From NCBI GenBank assembly GCA_011037195.1, contig JAAEAF010014370.1, positions 1-64,000 of the forward strand: a stretch of 64,000 bases of DNA, in the 5' to 3' direction. The stretch is from Triatoma infestans. Its lineage: Eukaryota; Arthropoda; Insecta; Hemiptera; Reduviidae. Every line of letters begins with the position of its first letter. Position 1 is the first letter of the stretch. The notes below the pieces were generated by a model. The model did not search any database and had not been told where the DNA came from. It saw nothing but the letters and a program-made list of their open reading frames with translations. Positions 9,655-19,957 of the stretch are shown here, one piece after another. A program made the translations under genes and the position numbers.

Positions 9655-10010
9655 TCTTTCTTTGCTTCTCGTGATGTTAGTTGTGGTAGATGTGAGAAGG
9701 AGAGAATAATAAATATACTTGTAGATGCACTGAACACAGTTGTGATTGGAAGAAATAAATAAATAACTCCAAGGACTTTTCACTGATTGTATGATATTTG
9801 AGAATAAGGTAGCGAGAGAATAATTAAGAGAGAGAGAGTGACTGGCTGAAAGTAAAAAATACGTAGAATGATGTTGACTGACTGGTGTCGATAACTCGTC
9901 TCCCTTAGGGCTAGCTCACCTCTATATATATCTGGAATTCTCCTTCCTTAGTTTGGCCTAAATAGGGAGTAACTAATGATTCGGATCCTTAGTTCTTCGG
10001 ATCCCACGAA
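9655..10010 (-). mobile_element. LTR-like repeat, minus strand
   Basis: On the minus strand it reads GGATCCGAATCATTAG, ACTCCCTATTTAGGCCAAAC, a TATA-like TATATATAGAGG (about 9921-9932), then a leader with CAGTGAAAAGTCCTTGGAGT (9765-9785). The same order of blocks occurs at 16.02-16.39 and 20.27-20.56 kb. The family is probably an LTR carrying a Pol II promoter; no internal region is attached here. Confidence 0.45.
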
Positions 10011-10720
10011 TCTTAATGATTCTAATGATTCAGATCAAATTTGCCCTGTTCAAATTCATTTTTGTTTTCTAATTGCTTTCTCTACCTCTTTCACTCCAGT
10101 TTTCTTTATCAGCACTTCGTTCCTTACTTTAGCTGATATTTTGATTCCATTCATGTTCCTCCTAACTTTCCACCCCCACATTTATCCTATTTCATTGTAA
10201 TGTGGTTAGGGACCAAGTCTGTAAAGCTGTATACTTCATTGCCAGTTATTAAATACCAATCTTTTCAGTCTAGCTTCCACATTGCTCCTCGTAATAAATT
10301 TCAGCGATTAATATTTGGACCAAGGTAGGGTCATTCTATTTGTGTACTTCTTTTCCAGTTCTGTTGACAAAAGAGATTAGTTAGCCTAATTGTTCATAAT
10401 TAAAGCAATAGTTATCTCTATAGAAGTTGATTGTATCACTGTATGTCATAACCACGGTTTTTTTTGTTCCTTTAGTTAAAACTGCAGATCAGTTTTTCTA
10501 CAATTAATAGTAACATCATCAGCAACTTTGAACTTTGTTAATTTGGTCCCAATAAATGTTGATACCAATTTTGTACCAATTAATTTTTTTTTTTTTTAAT
10601 CCAAATTCTAATATGCTGTGAAAAGTAAAGCTTAAATAGAGGGAGGGGGTCCACCTTCTTGTCTATGAACTTTCTCTTCATATTTCGAATATGGCACTTT
10701 TATTTCAGTACCAATATATA
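10011..10720. other. Unassigned AT-rich DNA
   Basis: No coding potential was recognised and no repeat shared with the rest of the window was found. Confidence 0.35.
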
Positions 10721-11313
10721 TTGTTACGGGTAGATATTAGAGTTAGAATTGTAATAATTCCTTATATATACCCATAGTAATTAGCTAATTAGTTCATTAG
10801 GAAGCCACTAGGTAGCATGCGCTGCCAGATCTGTCCGTCACAGTCGTTTAACCTAGTTTGACCTTTCGTACTGTGGCGTGCATTGTTTGTACCCGCAGCA
10901 ATGCTGATTTTTGCGGGAACGTCAGCTGACAATTATTGCATTGAGTAGTTCTTTTATTATTATTTTGGAATTCTTTTTAAAGAAGAAGAAAAGAAAAAAA
11001 AAATGGGAAAAGAATAGAAGAGGAATTTTCCTTATTATATTTTGCACTATTTACACTGCCGGGAGGAAAGAGAGGGGGTACTGCGAAAGGGAGAGAGAAG
11101 TTACACCTCGTGGCGAGAAGAAAGAAGAAGGTTACCTCGCATGGAAGAGAGTTGTTGTGACCAGTCCGTACTCTTCGGAGGATTTTGGATGTTTGTACGT
11201 TGGCATTGGCAGCGTCTTCCGTCCAGGACCATTGAGGGCAGGAAGACCAGGACCGCAGGGATTCCGCCGCACCGACGAATTGGCCTGCCACTGCCGAAAT
11301 GGCGATAACCCGT
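10721..11313 (+). mobile_element. Possible solo LTR of a second type
   Basis: The segment begins TGTTACGGGTAGAT and ends with CGATAACCCGTAATTA, so its ends are short inverted repeats (TTACGGGT/ACCCGTAA). It has a purine-rich interior (about 10977-11110). The inverted ends and size suit an insect LTR, but no clear target duplication or retroviral gene is present. The ~130-codon frames inside are low-complexity and not convincing proteins. Confidence 0.35.
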
Positions 11314-11511
11314 AATTATAAATTCACTTCATTTACATAAGAGCTCTAAAGTGGAATTTCTTTATTTACTTTTTAAGAAAACATTAAGTAACTTTTTATT
11401 GTGTGTATTTTTGTTTTGGGGAAGGGTACACTTTTTTTTGTTTATTTGTAATCTGTAGTTTTTGTTTCCACTTACTATTTTTAATCTGTAATCTGTAGAT
11501 TGTAGATTTTT

Positions 11512-11748
11512 GTAGGGGATTATTGCACTGCGACCTGAAAGATCTATTGTGCCCCCCGGAGCCTTCTCCAATGTACAGCCGGCCTCCAAGCAGCGTTCTC
11601 TAGCTAGGGACAACACTGCCTGTCACCGGACAGTGAATTGTAGAGGCTCCTAGGAAGAAAAAAAATCTAAGGGCAGCATGCTGGATGCGAACCCGGGACC
11701 TCCGCGTTGCTAGTCCAGCGCGCTACCACTGAGCTAATCCTTTCCTTG
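11512..11748 (-). repeat. tRNA-derived SINE1, tail type B
   Basis: On the minus strand it has the head GGATTAGCTCAGTGGTAGCG (a perfect A-box region), B box GGGTTCGCATCC, the family body and the type B tail (AGATCTTTCAGGTCGCAGTG, then CAATAATCCCCTAC). Confidence 0.85.
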
Positions 11749-12430
11749 TCTGTAATTTCTAACTAAATTTTACTTTTTTAACGTGTACTTTTAATATTGT
11801 TTGTTTGTGCAATTTATTTTAAAAATAGATTTTGTTTCATGTTTTCCCTTTAATTTCTTCTTTTTATTTTATTCTCTTTTATCAGTAAGAGATAATAAAA
11901 AAAATGGACCTGTTCACTAGAACATGATTTTTAGCTAAGGAATTCATCTCTACTCGTACAAGGGAACGATCCATTCTAAATGATTTATTCAGTTCATAAC
12001 TTCAATAAAACATATCCCAGACCGATGTTTTCACCAATTGTTTCTTTTAAATATATATATATAAATCTATATATAATAAAAGATATAAAATATTTTAATA
12101 AAATCATAATATATAGTCCAGTGCATTAAAATAACAATAAACTTTATACGTATTAAATAACTTAGCAAATAGAATGAGATGGTACAGTGTTTCGCCTTTT
12201 CTCTTGAATGCTTTATGAAACAGTTTCCTAAACAAAACTTCTGGCACATGTTCAACTACAAGTCTATGATAAATTAAATACCAACTACCACACTTCAGAT
12301 AACCAACCGTTTCAAAAGGGGCCATATCAAGCTTAATGCCACTTCTCTCTTCCTCTCTCTGATCTATCCACAAAGAAATTATAGCCAAATGAGAGTTTTT
12401 CATTTTTATTACTTATTAGGCTTTAAAAGA
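11749..12430. other. Unassigned AT-rich DNA
   Basis: It contains TA-rich runs (about 12050-12075). The minus-strand frames at 12067-12403 have no recognisable motif. Confidence 0.35.
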
Positions 12431-12760
12431 ACTATATATACATATATATATATATATATTCAGCATCCGTATGTTTGTGTCCGCAAAACTCGAAAAGTAG
12501 TCGATGGATTGACTTGAAATTTTTACACAACGTGTTTGCATTTCTATGTAAGAGTGTTTATATATACTTTTTACTCCGAAGTTCGAAACGGGAACTACTC
12601 CGAGCGTTTCGCCAGGTTAGCAGAAATAAACAGACTCAGACGCGTTGCGCAGGCGGCTCACTCTCTGAACCTCTTTCTCAACTACTTATAAGTACCTCTA
12701 TTCCGAAGTTCCCAAGGAAACGGAAAATTCCGACCTAAAATCCGTTAAAACGGCCATATT

Positions 12761-13290
12761 GCGTTAGCATTTGCTTCTTCAGGTATTGGTGCTACGTTGA
12801 TGGAAGGAGGTAGAACAGCGCATTCAGCTCTTAAACTGTAATGACTTAAACATGCACTTCACAGAAAACCCAACATGTAACATTATTCTAAAACATCAGG
12901 AATGGGAAAGGTTCTTCGGGCGTGCAAAATCATTGTATGGGATGAGTATACAATGGCTTATAAGAAGTCATTGGAAACATTAGGCCATACATTGAAAGAC
13001 TTGCGAAATAATCAGGTTCCGTTTGGTGGAGCATTGGTGTTACTAGCCGGTGACTTCAGGCAAACGCTTCCAAGTGATAACCTCGCTTAACACCAGCTGA
13101 TGAATTGCATGCCTGTTTGAAATATACAACTCTTCGGATCATAGTAAAAAAAATTCATTTAACGACGAATATGAGAGTTCAACTTCAAAACGATCCAACA
13201 GCTGCCATATTTTCAAGACAATTACTCGAACTCGGTAACGGCACTGCTCCTATAAATCCGGAAGCAGGAAAAAATCACCTTCCCATCTAA
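12761..13290 (+). pseudogene. Helitron Pif1-like helicase remnant
   Basis: Three in-frame blocks match the Pif1-type helicase domain of Helitron Rep/Hel proteins. At 12761 there is a helicase segment (ASSGIGATLMEGGRTAHSA) that in intact proteins lies just after Walker A. At 12902 are the Walker B/DE box (IVWDEYTMA) and motif III (LLAGDFRQTLP). At 13105 there is the LTTNMRVQL ... LLELGNG block. The blocks are separated by two adjacent stops (about 12838) and a frame break near 13087-13105. The N-terminal Rep endonuclease and the C-terminal helicase motifs are missing. It would have unwound DNA during rolling-circle transposition; this copy cannot. Confidence 0.85.
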
Positions 13291-13404
13291 TTTCTGCAAC
13301 ATTGTACTCGTACATTCATAAGACGAATTAGTAGACAAGGTATTCCAAAGCATCGAAACAAATTATCAAAATCACGCATGATTAAGCCTAAAAATCTGAC
13401 TGAG

Positions 13405-13433
13405 CCACAGCGAAGCGTGGTCGGATTAGCTAG
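13405..13433 (+). other. Helitron 3' terminal hairpin and CTAG
   Basis: CCAC-A-GC-GAA-GC-GTGG is an imperfect stem, then TCGGATTAG to the terminal CTAG. It is the termination signal of rolling-circle transposition in this superfamily. Confidence 0.85.
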
Positions 13434-14000
13434 TTCTATATAAAAGAAGTGCAATATATTTAAATACCGAGAATCATTTTTTTTAATTTTGATTATTCCA
13501 TAATGTTTACTTTTTACATCCTGGTTATATACTCATAGGAGGTATTAATGCCACAAATCCTCGGGATTGCAGTGGTAGAACACAGTGGTGGGCTGACCAT
13601 GATAGATTTTAAAAAGTGAGCTCTTCCAGAAAATACCTGTTTTGAGGTTTTTGAACATGTAAAAATCACTTATATGTTTTTTCTTTTTTTTTTTTTTATT
13701 ACTGCAATTACTTAGTCATTATCAACAAAGTTTCTACAAACAGAATTATTATTCAATTTAATATTGATTTCAATATGGTGTTGTAACTATGGCCAGAACG
13801 AACCTAAACTAAAATGTCATTTGAGGAGGGAAGGCGTGACCTTTTTGCTCTCCCAAAACCACCCTCCTCGCCACTCAATTAACTTGGAAAAATGTTTCAA
13901 GCAAAAGTGATAGATTTATTTATATATTCTGCATAATTAGGATACCAATAGTTGGCACCTTTATCAAGAAAATTGCACAAAAATAAATAATAAAAAAAAA
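13434..14000. other. Diverged HINE-like debris and unassigned DNA
   Basis: Weak family blocks are seen near 13620-13660 (CCTGTTTTGAGGTTTTTG) and 13855-13990 (a C-rich block, then AAAAATGTTTCAAGCAAAAG). There is no coding signal. Confidence 0.35.
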
Positions 14001-14002
14001 AT

Positions 14003-14965
14003 CTGGTATGAAACACTCACACAACTTTCTCTTACTCCAGTTTCTCAAAATTATAATTGACAAATTTTATAGTGTTTGTGTACCAAATTTAATGAAATTC
14101 GTCGTAAAAGTGGAAAAAAAACTGTCCAGTAAAAGCGCACTTCCGGTTTACTAATTTTCGTGAAACATGGAATTTTGGCCCCATCTATTTATTTCTAATT
14201 AATTTTGTTTAGATGATAGAATTGTATAATCAACTGTGATATCACATTAGAGAAAAACATAACCCCACCCCTCCCCTAAAAGTGCCCTTAAATGGATTTT
14301 CCCAGAGAAATGTTTTAGATAAAAGTTGTAGATCTTTGCATGTTTAGTTTATATATGAAGTTTCAAGAAAATCGCGAAAAAGTGAAAAAAAATCATTAAG
14401 TAAAGTGGTAATTTAAAACCACTTCCGCCTATCCGATTTTTTTGAAATTCGGAATTTCAAAAACATATTCAATTTCTAATCAACATTATTAAATGATACA
14501 ATTGTTTAATAAACTGAAATAGCACTTTAGATGAAAACCTAACCCCACCCCTCCCTCCAAAGTGCCCTTAAATGACTTTTTCCAGAGAAAAATTTCATAT
14601 AAAAGTTATACCACTTTATATGTTTAGCTGATAAACCAAGTTTAAACAATATCGTCGGAGCCACTTTTGAGAAAATTGCAAAAAAGTTAAAAAAAAAAAA
14701 ACTAGTGAAGTGGTATTTCCGGTTGAGGAATTTTGACAGATGACCCACCATCTGATGCCATGGTGATACCTAAACGGAATATCAAGTTTCAACTTTCTAC
14801 GGGTTTTCATTTTTGAGCTATGCTGTTCATATACACACAAACTCACACACCATTTGCTAAAAACCACTTTTCTGGACTCAGGAGACCTCAAAACGGATAT
14901 TTCCGGTGAAAAGTCGATATCGAAAATTTGACACGATTACAATACATCCTCTTACTAGGTGTAAG
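14003..14965 (-). mobile_element. HINE/DINE-1-like element, full length, minus strand
   Basis: It is read in reverse. The 3' hairpin and subterminal repeat are at the left (TGTGAAACACTCACACAACT, then CTCTTACTCC), then units with the ACCCCTCCC block, then CA-rich DNA and the 5' block at the right (TTTTCACC/CGATATCG) ending in the terminal hairpin (CTCTTACTAGGTGTAAGAG). Confidence 0.7.
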
Positions 14966-14967
14966 AG

Positions 14968-15220
14968 ATAGTAAAAATGGCTTAATGACTTAAACCAACG
15001 GTTAATGAAGATGCTAGAATATGCAAAGGAATATGTTGAAAAAGCGCCTAATCTTCATTTTTAAAATGCGTTTGGTCAAACCCTAACCCGGATATGTGGT
15101 CCGTGATACATATATATGCATTCTTCAGTGCCACTTCAATTGACTTCCAGAAGGTAGGGCCAATAACATTAAAGGAATTCAAATAATATTTAAAATGTAA
15201 AGCCACAAATTCCGCAGAGT
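14968..15220. repeat. Flanking repeat shared with 6826-7056 (inverted)
   Basis: It is the inverse of the sequence next to the full HINE copy at 7060. Together with the adjoining element it makes a pair of ~1.2-kb inverted homologous arms about 6 kb apart. Confidence 0.75.
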
Positions 15221-15239
15221 TCTCTAAAATACTTTTTAT

Positions 15240-15850
15240 TAAAAAAAAAATGATTTAGAAAAAAAGTGAATTCTAATCTGCATTAATATTTTATAAATGG
15301 TAGAAATTGAAATGTTTCATTGAACCAAATAAGTTTACAATAAACTGAACTTTAGAAAAAAACCCAGCGCTACTATTCCCCACAGAACACCCCAAAAAAT
15401 CAAATTTCCGAAGGAAAATGTTTCAGATAAAAGTGATAGGCATTTTATGTATGTAAATAGTGCACGAAGTTTAAAGTAAATCATTGGAGCTGGTGGGGGG
15501 ATGACCGCAAAAAAGTAGTTGCATTTCAGATGGATGGATTTTGTCCGAAACCTTCGTGCCTGATGCGGTTGGTAGTATCCAAAACTGAGTATCAAGTTTA
15601 AACTTGAAAACGATTTTTCATTTTTGAGATGTTTTGTTTGTGGGCACGCACAAAACACACACATGCACACACCATTCGCATAAAACCTTTTTTCGTATTC
15701 AGTGGACTTCAAAAACGTATTTCTCTTCAGAAAAATCAGTTTTAAAAAAATCTGACCAAGTCGCAGTATTTTCTCATATTAAAAGATTAAGAGAAAATGA
15801 AAAATAATCTAGTGTGAAACACTCACACAACTTTCTCTTTACTGCAGTTT
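15240..15850 (-). mobile_element. Diverged HINE-like element, minus strand
   Basis: CACACACATGCACACACC (the GT run inverted), CAAAAACGTATTTCTCTTCA (5' block) and GTGTGAAACACTCACACAACT near 15810 are recognisable. The interior is degraded. Confidence 0.5.
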
Positions 15851-16019
15851 TCAAAATTGTAATTGAGAAATTTTATAGTTAATATACTTAACAAATTTGT
15901 TGAAATTCGTCGGTGTTTGTTTTTTTCGTTATGGAGAAATTCAAAATTAATTTTCGTTATGGACAAATTTTTCGTTGCAATCCATTTATTTCTAATTGTA
16001 TAATCAACTATGATAGCAT

Positions 16020-16388
16020 TTGTAATGGGGTCTAAATCATTAAAAATTCATAGGACCGGAAGAGCGGAGAAGCACACATTAAATGAATGAAAAGTTAGTT
16101 ACTTCTCACCTAGGCCAAACTGGAAAGGAACAGTTTGATTCATATAAATAGAGCGACAGCCGTATAGTTCAGGACACTTTACGACCAGTTTAACAACTAG
16201 TCAACAACCTTCTACTACCTTCTATCACTCAACCAGTCTGTCTCTTTATATATCTCTCGCTACCTAATTTCTATATATTTGTAAAGTCCTTGCAGTTTGT
16301 GGGTTTCTTTCATTATACAATGTTCAGCATATCATCTAGTTTAATTTCTCTAAAAATCCATTCTCTCTAATTCTTTCTCCTTCCCCCC
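16020..16388 (+). mobile_element. LTR-like repeat with promoter blocks
   Basis: It starts TGTAATGGGGTCTAAATCAT and reads CCTAGGCCAAACTGGAAAGG, a TATA-like CATATAAATAGAG (16141-16153), a CT-rich leader, GTAAAGTCCTTGCAGTTTGT (16281) and ATACAATGTTCAGCATATCA. It parallels the copies at 19.39-20.56, 9.66-10.01 (minus) and 44.35-44.66 kb. LTR identity is inferred; it is followed directly by HINE sequence, so it is solo or truncated. Confidence 0.5.
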
Positions 16389-16389
16389 C

Positions 16390-16680
16390 CTTCCATTATA
16401 CACTTTAGAGGAAAACTTAACTCCTCCTCCGAAAGCCCTCTTTAATAAGTTTACCCGGAAAAATGTTCCAAAAAAAAAGTTGTAGGCTCTCTTTATATGT
16501 GTATATCGCATGCTTAGTTTAAAGAAAACCCGTTGGAACCGTTTTAAAGCAAATAGCAAAAAAATGAAAAATACTTCTCAGTAAAAAAAAAAACATTTTC
16601 GATCATCCGATTTTCTCCAAATCTTGGAATTTCAACAACATATTTTGTGAGACATGTATTTCCGGTGAAAACTTGATACC
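16390..16680 (-). mobile_element. HINE-like fragment, minus strand
   Basis: It contains AACTCCTCCTCCGAAAGCCC, AAATGTTCCAAAAAAAAAGT and the 5' block relic TATTTCCGGTGAAAACTTGA at 16658. Confidence 0.45.
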
Positions 16681-16718
16681 AGAGACATTTTTCGTGGGAG
16701 CCTGCTTCATTTTGTGGT

Positions 16719-16754
16719 CATCGACCGGTTGGGCGTTCGCCCATCTTCAGGATG
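16719..16754 (-). ncRNA. Hammerhead ribozyme-like motif (GAAA box deleted)
   Basis: Stem I (CATC/GATG), CUGAAGA and stem II (GGGC/GCCC) are intact, but two bases of the GAAA box are missing (GCCC is followed by AACCGG). It is predicted to be inactive. Confidence 0.5.
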
Positions 16755-16856
16755 CGTTTGACAGACAGTGTGACCACACAGACTTAAGAAATACACTCAG
16801 TGTATAAACTGAATTTGCTCTGTGCAAGTCTGTGTTATCACGCTGTCTGACAAACG

Positions 16857-16894
16857 CATCCTGAAGATGGGCGAACGCCCGTAACCGGTGGATG
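16857..16894 (+). ncRNA. Hammerhead ribozyme-like motif (GTAA for GAAA)
   Basis: CATC, CTGAAGA, T, GGGC-GAAC-GCCC, GTAA, CCGGTG, GATG. A13 is changed to T, and the cleavage-site C17 is G. Both changes should abolish cleavage. Confidence 0.5.
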
Positions 16895-16925
16895 ACCACA
16901 AAATAAAGTAGGCTACTGTGATGGA

Positions 16926-17246
16926 TGCAAGAAACTTTTAGAAATATATTAATTCATAAATAAATCAAAAATATCAAGCTATATGTGACAATTACCTTGC
17001 AAAAAGGTACACGCAGGTATATGGAAACAGTTACTGGAAAAATTTATTAACCTTGATGGCATTGTACTACCCCCTTCTCCTCACAGGGGAGGCACTAAAC
17101 GGACAAAAGAGAAGATTCTTTCAACACAGTCTTGTTCTACAAATCGAGGAGGAAGCATCAGTTTTGAATTATAACATAAGAGTTTATTCCAGTTAATTTA
17201 TATAAGCTTATTGTTGTGATAATCTAAAGTAACTTAATCTCTCTTA
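16926..17246. other. Unassigned spacer
   Basis: No gene or shared repeat was recognised. It ends at TTA (17244-17246), the left target duplication of the next element. Confidence 0.4.
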
Positions 17247-18028
17247 GGCTGGCTACAGACTATGCATGTATTCGCGATTCGTGATGCGCGATGCGTGATT
17301 CGCGGGCAGTTCACGAATAGTGTGTAGGGACTTGTTCGTTAAAAATCGATTCGTAAACAACATGATGCGTGTGTGCACAGTGATTCGCTCTAAAGAGCGG
17401 TAAATTGACGAATATCAAAGGCCGCGCATCAGCACGAACCACTGATTCGCCAAAGTTTGGGCTGTGTTCGTAGTTAATTCGTCAATTCGTTGTGCGCGCC
17501 AGTTCGTTATGTTAAAACAAGGAGGTTATGTTTATATTTTATTCCGTTTAATTTTATAATTTTTTACTTTCTCTTATTTTGTTTATTATTTTAAGGATAA
17601 TTTTATTATAAATATTTTATATATTAATTTTATTATTATATGGATAGTTTATTATTTTAAAAATAATGGCCGAAGAAGACAACAGGCAAGAATATGAGTG
17701 GTCTGATGAACGCGTTCTAGATTTAATTTATAAAATTGAACAATTGCGTTATCTGTGGGATCCAAGGGATAAAGATAAGAAAAATAGGAATAAAAAACGT
17801 GACGCCTTTAAAATGTTGGCAGAGAAGTTTGGAGTGTCTGCTGAAGAAATTCTGTGAACTAATTTGAAACTGCGACGAACATGGATAAATCACGCATCAC
17901 GCATCGAATCTTGAACAAACGCATAGTCTGTATGCTCTGTTTACGAATTACTACGCACTGCAACGAACCGGACGAATCACGCATCGCGCATCACGAATCG
18001 CGAACACATGCATAGTCTGTAGCCAGCC
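17247..18028 (+). mobile_element. PIF/Harbinger-type non-autonomous DNA transposon
   Basis: It has ~56-bp terminal inverted repeats beginning GGCTGGCTACAGACTATGCA, with one mismatch between the two ends, flanked by the 3-bp duplication TTA (17244-17246 and 18029-18031). TTA/TWA duplications are typical of PIF/Harbinger. The subterminal DNA is packed with variants of GATTCGTGATGCG and CACGCATCACG. The interior keeps a MADF-type fragment but no DDE transposase. Confidence 0.8.
17666..17857 (+). pseudogene. MADF-domain fragment (Harbinger accessory protein remnant)
   Basis: This is a 63-codon frame. Residues ~11-63 fit the start of a MADF (Myb/SANT-like) domain: YEWSDERVLDLIYKIEQL, then LWDPRDKDKKNRNKKRDAFK, then AEKFGVSAEEIL. 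A MADF domain normally runs ~85 residues; here TGA interrupts it, and the next codons still read like family sequence (LKLRRTW) before the frame enters the 3' terminal repeat. PIF/Harbinger elements encode a Myb/MADF DNA-binding partner that takes the transposase to the TIRs, so this is best read as a truncated relic of that second gene. The start at 17666 is the first ATG and has the MAEE context. It is very unlikely to be a host gene because both flanks are transposon TIRs. Confidence 0.75.
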
Positions 18029-19084
18029 TTAGAGAATAATATATTTATTTTAAAACCAGTGGATCTCTTAATTATTACTAGTACTTCATTCTCTTTTAAA
18101 CTTACATACTTCACAAGCCCTAATACGAAACCGCTCGTGCTACACAACCAGTTACTACAAATACACACACATCACACCAAAACATTACACTACCATGGAA
18201 ATTGTTTCTGATGCTTTCCAGCTCTGCGGAATCAACCACCACAAAAACTTGATAACGTTAATTTGACACAATTAAAAATAAATACTTCCTCTTTAACAAG
18301 ATGTTACTTCCTTCCTTCAGCTGTAACAGAATGTAAAGGAAATCACGCAAGAAAAAATTAAAAATCATTCAGTAATGATGATGCACTTGCGATTGAGGAA
18401 CTCAAGACCAGAATGTTATTATTGTTAGAAGTAATTTTTGTGATTCTTTAACGAAATATTAAGTTTAAGCTCCTTGCGATTTTTCATTTTTCAAATATTT
18501 CGTTCAAATACATAAATACAAGATAATTCGCTTAAAAGTATTTTTTCTTACTCAATAAATTTCAAAACAATTATTTTAAAAGAAATAACGAAAATATAAA
18601 AGAATATAACGCGATGAAAAATTAAGATAAACTACCAAAAAGAAAATTTAATGACGTATAAAATCATCTTAATTTTTAATAAAGTAATAACAGTATATAA
18701 TTTAATTAGGTTGTTTTACACTTTGGGGTTTTTCTTTTTATTTATTTATTTATTTATTTTTTTGTTTTATTAAGAAAATTATTCAACTGTATGAAATGCT
18801 TATGAAGGAGAAAATAAGGTAAAGTAAGTGAAAAGCTCTTTTGAACATTGCCCCAGCATTTGTGAAAGCCAAGCTCACAAAACACACACACCCACACACT
18901 CAGCACATACATACACACACATACACCCCCCCTCCTACTTGTGTAACATGACTCTTCTCTCATCTTCTAATTAATTTACAACACATGAATGCTTGCTTGT
19001 TTTTAGACATCGGAAATTATAATACTCTTCTTATTAAAGTTTTTCCATAACATTATACATTTAACTGATTTTTTTTTTTTTTTT
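18029..19084. other. Unassigned AT-rich DNA with HINE debris
   Basis: There is a degraded HINE 5' block, minus strand, near 18250-18310 (TTTGACACAATTAAAAATAA ... CTTCCTCTTTAAC), an (ATTT)n run at about 18735-18760 and CA-rich DNA at about 18878-18925. No gene is supported. Confidence 0.4.
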
Positions 19085-19375
19085 TTGCCCCTTCTCTTAT
19101 CGCTGTAACAGGAAGTAATGAATTAAATATTTGATATTGAGATTTCAGTGGAAATTTTTGTTGGAGAAAGTCCAAAAAAAAAAAAAATATTTAATTTTTG
19201 TGTGTGTGAGTGTAGAAAGAGTGAGAGTGGAAGAGAATATAAAATATCTGAACACGGAAAAAATACTTAAGGCAATTCCAAACTTCATATACCAATGTCC
19301 CATCTTTGGTTCCAACCCATTCTTCGGTAAAAATCAATCACCTGTAAATGCGATTTTACTTTGAGCGTGAATACA
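19085..19375 (+). mobile_element. HINE-like 5' fragment
   Basis: CTTCTCTTATCGCTGTAACA and TTTGATATTGAGATTTCAGTGG are the degraded 5' hairpin and block, followed by GTGTGTGAGTGTAG. Confidence 0.4.
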
Positions 19376-19768
19376 TGTTGAATCGTCGGCTATGTAATGG
19401 GATTCCGAATCATTCGAGAAAGATTCATACGATTGCGAAAAGCGAAGAAGCAGACATTAAATGAATCAAAAGTTGGTTATTCTCCCTGCCCGCAAAGGGG
19501 TATCTGGAGCCTGCAGTTACTTGAGGAGTAGCGACCCCCCACGGATTACTACAACTCAGTACTCCATGCACTTCGTCGGAAACAGTACAAAATACACTTA
19601 AACTACATACAATCTACACTTTAGAGACAAGGATAAACACAGTACACAAACTAGGGTTTCCGCCTCTAGTTAATTGGCGTAAGCTAAAGGAAAAGGAAGG
19701 GTGGTTGGTTCCGCAGAGCTGGAAAGCATCAGAGACATTTTCCGTGGTAGCCTGCTTTATTTTGTGGT

Positions 19769-19806
19769 CATCGATCGGTTTCGGGCGTTCGCCCATCTTC
19801 AGGATG
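19769..19806 (-). ncRNA. Hammerhead ribozyme-like motif, core intact
   Basis: Minus strand: CATC, CTGAAGA, T, GGGC-GAAC-GCCC, GAAA, CCGATC, GATG. Stems I and II pair, and both invariant boxes are present. The cleavage triplet is AUC in place of GUC, which fits the NUH rule, but the change disrupts the ACCGGU palindrome that forms stem III in dimers. Confidence 0.6.
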
Positions 19807-19919
19807 CGTTTTTCAGACAGTGTGACAACACAGACTTGTACAGAGCAAACTTAGTTTACACCTCTGTATAAACTACGTTTGCTCTGTGCAAGTCTGTTGT
19901 CACGACTGTCTGAAAAACG

Positions 19920-19957
19920 CAACCTGAAAATGGGCGAACGCCCGAAACCGGTCGGTG
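19920..19957 (+). ncRNA. Hammerhead ribozyme-like motif (G8 mutated)
   Basis: CAAC, CTGAAAA, T, GGGC-GAAC-GCCC, GAAA, CCGGTC, GGTG. Stem II and GAAA are intact. G8 is A and stem I is weakened. Confidence 0.5.

Larger units (their letters stand above)
12431..13433 (+). mobile_element. Helitron, degenerate
   Basis: The 3' end is canonical: a short hairpin (CCACAGCGAAGCGTGG, 13405-13420) followed by CTAG at 13430-13433 and then T. The 5' end is placed at ACTATATATACATATATA, which resembles Helitron 5' ends except that the first base is A rather than T. The preceding base is A and the following base T, as expected for A^T insertion. Inside are remnants of the Pif1-like helicase. At about 1 kb it is heavily deleted, with no Rep domain visible. 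Confidence 0.8.
16681..16925. mobile_element. Penelope-like fragments, inverted pair with two hammerhead motifs
   Basis: Two copies of the ribozyme-bearing fragment face each other, with arms joined at about 16800. The left copy reads on the minus strand and the right copy on the plus strand. Each carries the GACCACAAAAT block next to its ribozyme-like core. Inverted or head-to-head copies are common for Penelope-like elements. Confidence 0.5.

Noticed and set aside
9514..9783. 89-codon minus-strand frame
   Set aside because: It lies in the leader of an LTR-like repeat, and the homologous copies at 16 and 20 kb do not keep it open.
10911..11315. 134-codon plus-strand frame and overlapping minus frame
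   Set aside because: Low-complexity Lys/Arg/Glu sequence from a purine-rich stretch inside a probable LTR; both strands open, no motif.
12067..12403. Two overlapping minus-strand frames beside the Helitron
   Set aside because: AT-rich, no motifs, no similarity between them or to Helitron proteins.
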